Below the pieces are notes generated by a model that did no database searches, was not told where the DNA came from, and saw only the letters and a list, made by a program, of their open reading frames with translations. Shown in pieces: positions 24,531 through 33,227 of a DNA stretch of 59,260 bases. The position numbers and the translations under genes are program-made. This DNA is from CAZWCX01 sp964632945. GTDB taxonomy: Bacteria > Planctomycetota > MHYJ01 > WSZJ01 > CAZWCX01. Position 1 is the stretch's first letter. Every line of letters begins with the position of its first letter. Location: contig CAZWCX010000035.1 in assembly GCA_964632945.1 (NCBI GenBank), positions 1 to 59,260 on the forward strand, given 5' to 3'.

Positions 24531-25298
24531 TTGGCCGCCGACGACAAACATGACTTGGCCGCGGTCTGCTCGCTCTTCTGTCCCGGCCTCGGGCAGGTGG
24601 TCAAGGGCGAGTTCGCCAAGGCCGCCGCGTTCTTCGGCGGGTCGCTGCTCTGCCTACCGCTCGCGCTGATCTTCTGGCCTTGGAGCGTGATCGACGCGTA
24701 CAACTACACGGCGCCCGCACGGGCGGCGCTGCCGGCCGGCGCGGGCGCGGCCGCCGGTCCGCCGGATCCGTTGGCCGACCTGCCGCCGATCGCCACCGGC
24801 GCGTACAAGGCGCTCGGGCTGGTCGTCTTCCTGCTCGGGCTGGGGGCGATGTGGGTGCTGAATCTTCCGTCCTGGACGTCGGTGGCGGCGTACGTGCCGT
24901 GGTGGGTCGGCCTGTTCCCCGTCGCCTTCGGCGGTTCGATGGTGGCGCGCGCGTTCCGCGTGGACGTGGACTGCCGCCGGGAACGGGAGCGGCGGAGGAT
25001 CGCGAGACTGGAGCGGGACGTCCTCCGACTGGCGCAGCGCCGAAACGGGCGCGTGACCTCCGTCGACGTCGCCACCGAGTGCGGCTCCTCGCTCGACGAG
25101 GCGCGCGAACTTCTCGACCGGCTCGCCCGCAAAGGGCACGTGGGTGTGACGGTTTCGGACGACGGCGTATTCGTCTACAAGGTCCTCGACATGGTCCCGG
25201 AGATCGTCGCACCCTCCGCGGGACCGTCCGCAGTCTTGCCTGAACCCCTTCCGGAACGACCCCCGGACGCAGACCCGCCGCAGAAGGTGACTTCATGA
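24531..25298 (+). CDS. Polytopic membrane protein with C-terminal winged-helix-like domain
   Basis: A 255-aa protein starting at TTG 24531, 3 nt after the upstream stop, with GGGAGAAG ahead of it. Hydrophobic segments near 28-53 and 93-140 (LALIFWPWSV, ALGLVVFLLGLGAMWVLNL, WWVGLFPVAFGG) are followed by a charged helix rich in Arg and by a segment reading VTSVDVATECGSSLDEAREL with RKGHVGVTV, a plausible helix-turn-helix and wing. The last 40 residues are Pro-rich. No function is recognised; a membrane-tethered regulator is possible. Its stop overlaps the start of the carbamoyltransferase gene (ATGA), so the two are translationally coupled. Confidence 0.7.
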   Translation: MAADDKHDLAAVCSLFCPGLGQVVKGEFAKAAAFFGGSLLCLPLALIFWPWSVIDAYNYTAPARAALPAGAGAAAGPPDPLADLPPIATGAYKALGLVVFLLGLGAMWVLNLPSWTSVAAYVPWWVGLFPVAFGGSMVARAFRVDVDCRRERERRRIARLERDVLRLAQRRNGRVTSVDVATECGSSLDEARELLDRLARKGHVGVTVSDDGVFVYKVLDMVPEIVAPSAGPSAVLPEPLPERPPDADPPQKVTS

Positions 25299-27022
25299 AG
25301 ATCCTCGGCATCCATGACGGACACAATGCCGCCGCCGCGCTCCTGGTCGACGGGCGCGTGGTCGCCGCGGTCCAGGAGGAACGGCTCACGCGCGTGAAGA
25401 ACTGGTTCGGCTTCCCCGAGGGCTCGATCCGCAAGGTCCTCGAGCTCGGCGGCTGCCGGATCGAGGACCTGGATGCCGCGGTCTTCAACGGCCATCACAT
25501 GCCCTACCCGAAGACCCGCGAGGAGATTCTCCGCGAATACGGGGAAACCGGTTCCCTCAAGACCACGCTCAAGCGCGCCCTCAAGGGGATCGGCCTTCGG
25601 ACCCTGCACACCGAACGCCGGAAGCGCGAACGGCTGGCCGCCGCGGTCGCGCTGGGGCTGCCCAAGGAGAAGGTAGAGTTCGTCGACCACCACACCTGCC
25701 ATGCGGCCGCGGCCTACTACGGACAGGCGAATCTCGAGGACCCCGTGCTGGTCCTGACCAACGACGGGGCCGGCGACGGCCTGTGCGCCACCGTCTCGGT
25801 CGGACGCAACGGCAAGCTCGACCGCCGCGCCGCCGTTCCGGAGGCCGATTCGATCGGCAACCTCTACGCCATGACCACGTTCCTGATGGGCATGGTCCCG
25901 CTGGAACACGAATACAAGCTGATGGGCCTGGCCCCCTACGCCCCGGAGAAGGGGCGCGACGCCGTCAGCGCCGACCTGCGCCGCCTGATGTCCTTCCCGT
26001 CCGATCCGCCCTGCATCTGGAAGCGCAATCCCGGGTGCCCGGCCACCTACTACAGCTACGAGTTCCTCACCGACCTCTTCCGGCTCAAGCGTTTCGACTG
26101 GATCGCGGCCGGACTCCAGGACTTCACCGAGCGGATGCTGACCGAATGGGTGACCCGCTGCATCCGCAAGACCGGCGTTCGCAAGGTGGCGCTCTCCGGC
26201 GGCGTGTTCATGAACGTCAAGGCCAACCAGCTCATCCTGGCGCTGGACGACGTCGAATCGCTGTTCGTCTTCCCCTCCTGCGGCGACGAGACCAACGCCC
26301 TCGGCGCCGCCTGGTGGAAACACGCGCAGGAATCGCTCAAGCGCGGCGACGGTCCCGGCACCCATCCGATCGCGGCATTCACGCTCGGCAGCGAGTTCTC
26401 TCCCGAGCAGATCGGTCGGGCGGTCGAAGCCTTCCTGGCGGAGGAGAAGGGGAAGCGATCGTACACGGTGACGCAGCCGGACGACCTGGAGGACGCGGTC
26501 GCCGCGTTGCTGGAGAAGGGGGAGGTGGTGGCCCGATTCGCCGGACGAGCCGAATTCGGCGCGCGCGCGCTCGGCAACCGTTCGATTCTGGCCAATCCGT
26601 CCCTCCCCGACGTGGTGCGCACCATCAACGAGATGATCAAGAGTCGCGATTTCTGGATGCCGTTCGCCCCCTCCATCCTCTCCGAGCGCATGAACGACTA
26701 CGTCCTCAACCCGAAGCGTGTGCCCGGTCCCTACATGATCCTTTGCTACAACACCACCGATCGGCGCAACGAAATCAAGTCCGCATTGCACCCGTACGAC
26801 GGCACCGCACGACCCCAGGAAGTGATCGCCGATTGGAACCCGCGCTACCACCGGCTGATTTCCGCCTTCGAGAAACGAACCGGCATCGGCGCGGTCCTGA
26901 ACACGTCGTTCAACCTGCACGGCTACCCCATCGTGGAGACCCCGAAGGACGCGCTGGAGGTGCTGCGGGATTCGGGCCTGCGCTGGCTCTCGCTGGGCCC
27001 CCTCCTCGTCGCCAAGTCGTGA
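25295..27022 (+). CDS. Carbamoyltransferase, NodU/CmcH family
   Basis: A 575-aa protein. The N-terminal ASKHA-fold half begins MKILGIHDGHNAAAALLVDG and carries VDHHTCHAAAAYYGQ (conserved metal-binding histidines) and LTNDGAGDG. The middle has LGLAPYAPEKG-type and LSGGVFMNVKANQ blocks. The C-terminal YrdC-like/carbamoyl-transfer part includes GRAEFGARALGNRSILANP and FNLHGYPIVETPKDAL. These enzymes use carbamoyl phosphate and ATP to O-carbamoylate sugars or natural products (NodU on Nod factors, CmcH on cephalosporins). Together with the following amidotransferase, epimerase and DUF354 genes, a surface glycan or glycolipid is the likely substrate. Confidence 0.95.
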   Translation: MKILGIHDGHNAAAALLVDGRVVAAVQEERLTRVKNWFGFPEGSIRKVLELGGCRIEDLDAAVFNGHHMPYPKTREEILREYGETGSLKTTLKRALKGIGLRTLHTERRKRERLAAAVALGLPKEKVEFVDHHTCHAAAAYYGQANLEDPVLVLTNDGAGDGLCATVSVGRNGKLDRRAAVPEADSIGNLYAMTTFLMGMVPLEHEYKLMGLAPYAPEKGRDAVSADLRRLMSFPSDPPCIWKRNPGCPATYYSYEFLTDLFRLKRFDWIAAGLQDFTERMLTEWVTRCIRKTGVRKVALSGGVFMNVKANQLILALDDVESLFVFPSCGDETNALGAAWWKHAQESLKRGDGPGTHPIAAFTLGSEFSPEQIGRAVEAFLAEEKGKRSYTVTQPDDLEDAVAALLEKGEVVARFAGRAEFGARALGNRSILANPSLPDVVRTINEMIKSRDFWMPFAPSILSERMNDYVLNPKRVPGPYMILCYNTTDRRNEIKSALHPYDGTARPQEVIADWNPRYHRLISAFEKRTGIGAVLNTSFNLHGYPIVETPKDALEVLRDSGLRWLSLGPLLVAKS

Positions 27023-27098
27023 AACCGGGCCTGCCTCCGCGGCCCGGAGCGCAACCAACCCGTGACCCCCGGGCGCCCTTCGTGCTATTCGTGACGGC

Positions 27099-29072
27099 AT
27101 GTGCGGAATCGCAGGCTACCTGTCGTTCGACCCGACGCTCCCCATCCCGGCGGGCGCGCTGGCCGCGATGACCCGCCGGCTCGCGCACCGGGGCCCCGAC
27201 GACGAGGGCCTGCTCACGCTGGCGGGCGGACGCCTCGAACTCGACGGCGCGCCGGTTTCCCCCGCCCCGCCCCTGCCGACCGACCTCCACGCCGGACTCG
27301 GCCACCGGCGGCTGTCGATCCTGGACCTCTCCCCCGCCGGACACAATCCCCTCCCCAATGAGGACGCCTCGATCTGGATCACCTACAACGGGGAAACCTA
27401 CAACTTCCCCGACCTAAGGAACGGGCTGGAGGCGACGGGCCACCGGTTCCGCTCCCGGACCGACACCGAATGCCTGGTCCACCTGTACGAAGAGGCGGGG
27501 GACGACCTGGTTCTGCGCCTGCGCGGCATGTATGCCTTCGCCCTCCTCGACGCCCGCCGCGGCCGCCTCCTGCTCGCCCGCGATCGCCTCGGCAAGAAGC
27601 CGGTATTCTGGACGGTCCCCCCCGGGACCCGGACGATCCTGTTCTCCAGCGAAGTGAAGGGGTTGCTCGCGGCGCTTCCCCGCACACCCGCCATCGACCC
27701 GGACGGACTGGACCAACTGCTGACCTTCGGCTACGTGCCGGCCCCGGCAACCCTGCTCGAAGGCGTGTTCGCCCTCCCCCCCGGACACCGGCTGACGTTC
27801 GACCGCTCCGGCACGCCGGCCGTCTCCGCGTACTGGAGCCCGACGGCGTTCCTCGAGAGCCGCGCCGAGGTCGCCGCCGATCGGACGATCGAGGACTCCT
27901 TCCTGGCCCGGTTCGAGGAGTCGGTCCGACTGCGCATGGTCGCGGATGTCCCGGTGGGCGCTTTCCTGAGCGGCGGCATCGATTCGAGCCTGGTCGTGGC
28001 GGCGATGGCGCGTCTCTCGCCGCGGCCGATCAAGACCTTCTCCATCGGATTCGACACGCCGGGGTACGACGAGCGTCCGCACGCCCGCGCGGTGGCCCGA
28101 CACTTCGGCACCGAGCATCACGAAGAAGTGGTCCGCCCGGCCGACGTGGACGAGACGCTCCAGACGATCGTCCACCACACCGACGAGGGGTTCGCCGACT
28201 CCTCCGCACTGCCGACCTGGTTCGTCTCGCGCCTGGCGCGCCGGGAGGTCACCGTGGCGCTGTCCGGGGACGGCGGCGACGAGCTCTTCGCCGGGTACAC
28301 GCATTACCTGGGCGAACGGATCGCTCGCCAGTTCGAACGACTGCCGCTGCCGATCCGGTGGATGCTGCCCGGGTTCACCGAGGCCTTGGCCCGGGCCCCG
28401 GGAGTGCCTGCGCGCGCCGCCTGGAGCCGGGCGGGACGCGTGTTGCGGGACAGCCAGGTGGACATGGCCGAGCGCTTCTACCGGAAGCGATCCCTGCTCC
28501 GCGACGCCGACCGTCGCGCCCTCTATCGTCCGGAATTCGCCGCGCGGCTCTCCGACCGGCCGCGCGCGGTGGTGCGGGAGTTCCACCGGGAGGTCGCCCG
28601 GTGCGATGACTTCGTGCGCCAGATCGCGTGCATGGACCTGCGGTTCTACCTTCCCCACGACATGCTGATGAAGGTCGACCACGCATCGATGGCCTGTTCG
28701 CTGGAGGTGCGCACGCCGTTCCTGGACCATCCCCTGGTCGAATTCGCGCTCTCCCTGCCGACCCGACTCAAACTCCAGGGATGGACGACGAAGGTGCTGT
28801 TGCGCCGGCTCGCGCGCCGCCTGCTCCCGCCCGGGATCGCGGGCCGGAAGAAACAGGGGTTCGGCGTCCCCCTCGCGGCATGGTTCCGCGACGACCTGGC
28901 GGCCTACGCGCGCGCCCGCCTGACCGCCCCGGGGGCGCGCATCGGCGCCTTCTTCGATCCGACCGCGGTGGCGGCTCTCCTCGACCGCCACGCGTCCGGG
29001 CGGGTCGATGCGGGGCACGGCGTGTGGACCCTGCTGTGCGTGGAAACCTGGCTGCGCCTGTTCGCCGGTTGA
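27099..29072 (+). CDS. asnB: Asparagine synthetase (glutamine-hydrolysing), AsnB type
   Basis: A 657-aa protein. The class II glutaminase domain starts MCGIAGYLSF with the nucleophilic Cys2 and contains LGHRRLSILDLSPAG, YNGETYNF (usual NGEIYN) and SRTDTECLVHLYEE. The synthetase domain has the PPi-loop FLSGGIDSSLVVAAM (near 290), TFSIGFDTPGYDE, LSGDGGDELFAGY and the C-terminal KVDHASMACSLEVRTPFLDH. The usual reaction is aspartate plus glutamine plus ATP to asparagine, but members in polysaccharide clusters amidate uronic acids. It lies 76 nt after the carbamoyltransferase gene. Confidence 0.94.
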   Translation: MCGIAGYLSFDPTLPIPAGALAAMTRRLAHRGPDDEGLLTLAGGRLELDGAPVSPAPPLPTDLHAGLGHRRLSILDLSPAGHNPLPNEDASIWITYNGETYNFPDLRNGLEATGHRFRSRTDTECLVHLYEEAGDDLVLRLRGMYAFALLDARRGRLLLARDRLGKKPVFWTVPPGTRTILFSSEVKGLLAALPRTPAIDPDGLDQLLTFGYVPAPATLLEGVFALPPGHRLTFDRSGTPAVSAYWSPTAFLESRAEVAADRTIEDSFLARFEESVRLRMVADVPVGAFLSGGIDSSLVVAAMARLSPRPIKTFSIGFDTPGYDERPHARAVARHFGTEHHEEVVRPADVDETLQTIVHHTDEGFADSSALPTWFVSRLARREVTVALSGDGGDELFAGYTHYLGERIARQFERLPLPIRWMLPGFTEALARAPGVPARAAWSRAGRVLRDSQVDMAERFYRKRSLLRDADRRALYRPEFAARLSDRPRAVVREFHREVARCDDFVRQIACMDLRFYLPHDMLMKVDHASMACSLEVRTPFLDHPLVEFALSLPTRLKLQGWTTKVLLRRLARRLLPPGIAGRKKQGFGVPLAAWFRDDLAAYARARLTAPGARIGAFFDPTAVAALLDRHASGRVDAGHGVWTLLCVETWLRLFAG

Positions 29073-29089
29073 TGCGGAGCCCCGCGTCC

Positions 29090-29581
29090 ATGTCGGACCC
29101 CCCCGCCGCGCTGCACGTGGTCCTGGTCGCGCCCGAGATCCCCTGGAACACGGGGAACGCCGGCCGGACCTGCCTCGCCGCCGGCGCGCACCTGCACCTG
29201 ATCCGTCCGCTCGGTTTCTCCGTCGACGAGCACGCGGTCAAGCGGGCCGGCGTGCATCACTGGCGGGACATCCGTCCGACGGTGTGGGACCGGTGGGAAG
29301 CGTTCGAGGCGGCGCTTCCCGGGCTGGGAGAGCCGTTCTACTTCAGTGCAACCGCGGCGAAGGACCTGCGCGAGGCCCGCTTCCCCGCACGGGCGGTGCT
29401 CGTCTTCGGCAACGAAAGCCGCGGGTTGCCGGAGGAAATCCGGCTCCGGAATCCGGGGCGAACCTACGCCATCCCGATGCGCGAGAAGCCCGGGATCTCG
29501 CTCAACCTGTCCACCGCGGTCGGCATCGCGCTGTACGAGGTGCTCCGTCAGCGCCCCCGGGCAGCGCCTCCCACGGCCTAA
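29090..29581 (+). CDS. trmL: tRNA (cytidine/uridine-2'-O-)-methyltransferase, SPOUT family
   Basis: A 163-aa protein of the TrmL type, which 2'-O-methylates the wobble base of tRNALeu. VVLVAPEIPWNTGNAGRTCL is the N-terminal family block. The SPOUT knot follows, with VLVFGNESRGLPEEI and the cofactor-binding IPMREKPGISLNLSTAVGIA. ATG at 29090 is preferred since GGAG lies about 10 nt upstream; an in-frame ATG at 29072 forms a TGATG overlap with the asnB stop and would add six residues. It appears to be carried along in the operon rather than being part of glycan synthesis. Confidence 0.93.
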   Translation: MSDPPAALHVVLVAPEIPWNTGNAGRTCLAAGAHLHLIRPLGFSVDEHAVKRAGVHHWRDIRPTVWDRWEAFEAALPGLGEPFYFSATAAKDLREARFPARAVLVFGNESRGLPEEIRLRNPGRTYAIPMREKPGISLNLSTAVGIALYEVLRQRPRAAPPTA

Positions 29582-29607
29582 CCCACGACCCGGATGGCGG
29601 GCGTCGC

Positions 29608-29635
29608 TTGCGGGCGTTCGTGCGACGGCTACAAT
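29608..29635 (+). promoter_or_regulatory. Putative promoter upstream of the small membrane protein gene
   Basis: TTGCGG (29608-29613), a 16-nt spacer and TACAAT (29630-29635), with the start codon 75 nt further on. Confidence 0.35.
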
Positions 29636-29710
29636 GCGGGCACGCGTCTCGGACCCGCCGAGCGGCCGGTCCGATCGGACGCAGGGAGTTTCCGTTCTGG
29701 AGGTGTCCCC

Positions 29711-29980
29711 ATGCGTTCCCCCACCTGGACGAGCGCCGCGATCCTGTTCTTTCTGATGCTGGCTTGCCTCTTGCTGGCCGTCGCCACCTCCCGGGTCGGC
29801 GTCGACGCGCAGGAGCAGGTCCGGGAACGCTTCCGCCTTCATGAGACGGGCTCGGCCGGGCTGGTCCTCTTCGACACGGAAACCGGGACCATCCACACGT
29901 TCGCCCAGAAGGACACGGGAAACGTGCCGAAGGCGGAAGACTGGGCGCGGGGCCTGGTGAAGCGGCGCGAGATCCGCTGA
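29711..29980 (+). CDS. Small single-span membrane protein, hypothetical
   Basis: An 89-aa protein with GGAGGT 8 nt before the ATG. Residues about 8-27 form a hydrophobic helix (AAILFFLMLACLLLAVATS), either signal or anchor. The remaining 60 residues are polar: a RFRLHETGSAGLVLFDTETG beta-hairpin-like stretch, followed by TIHTFAQKDTGN. The VLFDTETG...IHTF pattern resembles a short beta-propeller blade-like or PQQ-like fragment often seen in small exported proteins of large-genome bacteria. No function is recognised. It has its own probable promoter. Confidence 0.65.
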   Translation: MRSPTWTSAAILFFLMLACLLLAVATSRVGVDAQEQVRERFRLHETGSAGLVLFDTETGTIHTFAQKDTGNVPKAEDWARGLVKRREIR

Positions 29981-30116
29981 GCGGGTTTCCCGGCGACCGA
30001 CGGGTCCGCACGAATCCCCCCGGGAGGTCGCCGCGACCGCTTCCTGCACGACCCGGCCCGACGGGGGCGCGACGGCGTGCACGGACGGTTTGATTGCGCC
30101 CCCTCCGCGGCGCCGC

Positions 30117-30122
30117 TACAAT
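30117..30122 (+). promoter_or_regulatory. -10 element almost abutting the second asnB start
   Basis: TACAAT at 30117-30122, with TTGCGC 17 nt upstream (30094-30099). The initiation point expected about 7 nt downstream falls on or next to the ATG at 30131, which would give a leaderless or nearly leaderless mRNA. No ribosome site precedes this ATG. Confidence 0.4.
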
Positions 30123-30130
30123 GCCGCCTC

Positions 30131-32026
30131 ATGTGCGGCATCACCGGTTTCCGACGAATCCAGGCCGACGCCCCGTTCCCGGGACCCGCGGACCTCGAGG
30201 CCATGACCGGCGCGCTCGCCCATCGAGGGCCGGACGGCGCAGGGACCTTCTACGACCCGGCGGCCGGGATCGCGCTCGGGCACCGCCGGCTCTCCATCAT
30301 CGACGTCGAGGGCGGGAGTCAGCCGATCCCGGGGGCCGACGGGCGGTCTCAGGTAATCCTGAACGGCGAGATCTACAATTACCGCGAATTGCGCTCGGAA
30401 CTGGAGGGTCGTGGCCGCGCCTTCCGCACCCGGAGCGACACGGAGGTCATCCTCGCGGGATACGAGGCCTGGGGTCTCGAGGTGCTGCGGCGCCTCAACG
30501 GGATCTATGCCTTCGCGATTTGGGACGCGCGGGAGCGCCGACTCGTGGTCGCGCGGGACCCCGTCGGGGTCAAGCCGGTCTACTGGCGCGAGCACGCCGG
30601 CTGCGTCGCCTTCGCCTCGGAGGTGCGGGCGCTGCTCCGGCTGCCCTGGCCACGGCCCGGGCTCGATCCGGCGGCGCTCGGCCGCTACCTCGCCTTCCGA
30701 TACGTCCCCTCCCCGCTCACGCTCTATTCGGGAATTCGGCGGCTGCCGCCGGGAGGCCTGCTGCTGGCCGACCCGGGCGGGGTCGCAGTCGAAAGCCGGA
30801 CCGCCGCCCCGCCCACGATCGACTCGGGGCGCGGCGCCCGGGAGTGGGTGACCGAATTTTCCGACCGCCTGGCGGGCGCGGTCAAACGCCAGATGGTCTC
30901 CGATGTCCCCGTCGGCGCGCTCCTGAGCGGCGGGCTGGACTCCGCCGTCATCGTCCACCACATGCGCGCCGCAGCCGCCGGACCGGTGCGCACGTTCACC
31001 GTCGGCTTCACCGACGAGGGCGAAGCCTCCGAACTCCCGGACGCCCGCGAGACGGCACGAAGGCTCGGGACGGAACACGTCGAGGTTTGCCTTCCGCCCG
31101 ACGACTTCCGGCTCGGCCTGGCTCGCGCCATCGAGCAGGTCGAGGAGCCGATCTCCTCGTCCTCGGCCCTCGCCCTGCAGGCCGTGTGCCGGGAGGCCCG
31201 CCGCCACGTGAAGGTGGTCCTGACCGGACAGGGGGCGGACGAGCCCCTGGGGGGATACGACCGGTACCTGGGCGAGCGATATGCCCACCTCGTCCGCTGG
31301 ATCCCGCGACTGTTGCGCGAAACCGTGGCCCTGCCGGCCGTACGCGCGCTGACGCGGAGTGAGAAGCCGCGCCGCGCCCTCGAATCGCTCGGGGAGTCGG
31401 ATCCGGCGCGGCGGTTCGTCCGCGTCTACAACGTCTTTCCCGCGGGATTCGCGGCCGCGGCCGTGCGCCCGGAGTGGCGGGACTCGGTATTGGCCGAGTC
31501 TCCGGAAGAGGTGGTGGACGACCGGCGGGCCCCCGCGCGTCATCTCCCTCCGGTCGCCCAGATGATGTACGTCGATACGCGGATGTGGCTCCCCGACGAC
31601 CTGCTGCTCTACGGGGACAAGATGTCGATGGCCTGTGGCCTGGAGCTGCGCGTCCCCTATCTGGACCTGGACCTGTTGGCCTTCCTCGAGACCGTCCCGC
31701 CGCCCTTCCGGATCCGCGGGCGCACCGGGAAGTGGCTCCTCAAGGAGGCGGCCCGGCAATGGTTTCCGCCGGCGTTCGTGAACCGGCCGAAACGCGGCTT
31801 CGCGCCGCCGCTGGACGTCTGGTTCCGCACCTCGCTGCGGGAGTACCTCCGCGATCACCTCCTGGCGCCGGATGCGCGCGTGCGCGCCTGGTTGGAGACC
31901 GCTCCCGTCGAAGCCCTCGTCTCCGAACATGTCCAAGGAACGGCCGACCACCACCGCGCACTGTTCACCCTCTTGTCCCTGGAGATCTGGGCGCGCCGCT
32001 TCCTCGATGGGGGCGACCCGACGTGA
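30131..32026 (+). CDS. Asparagine-synthetase-family amidotransferase (second copy)
   Basis: A 631-aa protein. The glutaminase domain starts MCGITGFRRI (Cys2) and includes LGHRRLSIIDVEGGSQPI, LNGEIYNYRELR and RTRSDTEVILAGYEAWG. The synthetase domain has LLSGGLDSAVIVHHM, TFTVGFTDEGEASE, TGQGADEPLGGYDRYLGERY and KMSMACGLELRVPYLD. It is distinct in sequence from the copy at 27099. Its GQGADE block and position before DUF354 and epimerase genes fit the subgroup associated with polysaccharide and exosortase-type clusters, where amidation of a sugar acid or peptide is proposed. The ATG immediately follows a -10-like TACAAT. It shares GTGA with the next gene. Confidence 0.93.
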   Translation: MCGITGFRRIQADAPFPGPADLEAMTGALAHRGPDGAGTFYDPAAGIALGHRRLSIIDVEGGSQPIPGADGRSQVILNGEIYNYRELRSELEGRGRAFRTRSDTEVILAGYEAWGLEVLRRLNGIYAFAIWDARERRLVVARDPVGVKPVYWREHAGCVAFASEVRALLRLPWPRPGLDPAALGRYLAFRYVPSPLTLYSGIRRLPPGGLLLADPGGVAVESRTAAPPTIDSGRGAREWVTEFSDRLAGAVKRQMVSDVPVGALLSGGLDSAVIVHHMRAAAAGPVRTFTVGFTDEGEASELPDARETARRLGTEHVEVCLPPDDFRLGLARAIEQVEEPISSSSALALQAVCREARRHVKVVLTGQGADEPLGGYDRYLGERYAHLVRWIPRLLRETVALPAVRALTRSEKPRRALESLGESDPARRFVRVYNVFPAGFAAAAVRPEWRDSVLAESPEEVVDDRRAPARHLPPVAQMMYVDTRMWLPDDLLLYGDKMSMACGLELRVPYLDLDLLAFLETVPPPFRIRGRTGKWLLKEAARQWFPPAFVNRPKRGFAPPLDVWFRTSLREYLRDHLLAPDARVRAWLETAPVEALVSEHVQGTADHHRALFTLLSLEIWARRFLDGGDPT

Positions 32027-33102
32027 GGATCTGGATCGACCTGGCCAATTCGCCGCACGTCCTGTTTTTTCGCCCGCTCCTGCGGATCTTCCGGGAGCGC
32101 GGACACGAAGTGACGCTGACGGCGCGCGATTTCGCGCAGACCGTATCGCTGGCGCGGAAGTTCGACATGGACTGCGCCGTGATCGGCCGGCATGGGGGCG
32201 CCAACCGGCTCGTGAAGGTATTCAACCTCCTCGGCCGCGCCGGCGCCCTCCGGGACTTCGCCCGCGAAAAACGCGTTGACCTGGCGGTCAGCCACAACAG
32301 CTACGCGCAGGCGGTGGCCGCGTGGCGCCTGGGTATTCCCTGCGCGACCCTGATGGACTACGAGTTCCAGCCCGCCAACCACGTGGCGTTCCGGCTCGCG
32401 GACCGCGTCATCGTGCCCCGCGTGTTTCCCGAGGACGATCTGCGGCGGTGCGGCGCGACGCCCGATCGCGTGGCCACCTATGACGGCCTCAAGGAGGAGA
32501 TCTATCTCTCGGACTTCGAGCCGCGGCCCGGCGGACTCGAGGTTCCCGTGGAACCGTGCGCGCCCCGAATCGGACAGCCGGCGGAGCGAACCGTGCTCTA
32601 CCTCGGGCAGGAGGAACGGGTCGTCGTCGTCCTGCGTCCGCCGCCCACCATGGCGGCCTACCATTCGTTCGAGAATCCGCTCTTTCCCCGCGTGCTGGAA
32701 CGGTTGGCGGAGCGCGAAGACACCGTCGGCATCCTGCTCGCGCGCACGCCGGAGCAGCAGGCGGAGTATCGAACGCTGGGCCCGCGCAACGTGGTTCTTC
32801 CGCTCGAGCCCCTGGACGGTCCCGAGGCGATGAGCCACGCCGACCTGGTGATCAGCGCCGGCGGAACCATGAACCGGGAGGCGGCGGTCCTGGGGACGCC
32901 GGCCGCCACGATCTTCACGGGGACGATCGGCGCGGTGGATCGCCGCCTGATCGAGGAGGGAAAGGTGTCGGCGCTGCGGACCGCGGAGGACGTCGCCCGG
33001 CTCGAATTCCGCCGTAAGGTCCCGGGGCTGCGGATGCGCAATCCGGGGCTCGTCGGCGAGGTGGCGAACCTGATCCTGGGGACGCTGCGGCCCTCCCCCT
33101 GA
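32023..33102 (+). CDS. DUF354-family GT-B-like protein
   Basis: A 359-aa protein beginning with GTG (VRIWIDLANSPHVLFFRPLL), overlapping the upstream stop. Its N-terminal motif (DxxxxxHVxFFxP) and LTARDFAQTVSLARKF are the DUF354 signature. The C-terminal half has VLYLGQEERVVVVLRPPPTM and ADLVISAGGTMNREAAVLG, typical of the donor-binding lobe of GT-B glycosyltransferases and UDP-GlcNAc 2-epimerases. DUF354 members are common in archaeal and bacterial exopolysaccharide clusters. Glycosyl transfer or sugar-nucleotide processing is likely, but the substrate is unknown. Confidence 0.9.
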   Translation: MRIWIDLANSPHVLFFRPLLRIFRERGHEVTLTARDFAQTVSLARKFDMDCAVIGRHGGANRLVKVFNLLGRAGALRDFAREKRVDLAVSHNSYAQAVAAWRLGIPCATLMDYEFQPANHVAFRLADRVIVPRVFPEDDLRRCGATPDRVATYDGLKEEIYLSDFEPRPGGLEVPVEPCAPRIGQPAERTVLYLGQEERVVVVLRPPPTMAAYHSFENPLFPRVLERLAEREDTVGILLARTPEQQAEYRTLGPRNVVLPLEPLDGPEAMSHADLVISAGGTMNREAAVLGTPAATIFTGTIGAVDRRLIEEGKVSALRTAEDVARLEFRRKVPGLRMRNPGLVGEVANLILGTLRPSP

Positions 33103-33127
33103 GCCGCCGGTGTACGACCCGCGTCGC

Positions 33128-33157
33128 TTGACCGGCCGCTGCGAACGGTCCTAGAAT
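33128..33157 (+). promoter_or_regulatory. Putative promoter of the GAF-GGDEF and epimerase genes
   Basis: TTGACC (33128-33133), an 18-nt spacer and TAGAAT (33152-33157). The ATG formed at 33156 lies within the -10 box, so the downstream ATG at 33228 is preferred as start. Confidence 0.5.
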
Positions 33158-33227
33158 GAGCCGTGTCCACCCGGACGCCGGCCCCCCGGCGCGAACCCCG
33201 CGAAGTACGAGGAGACGGGGCGAACGA

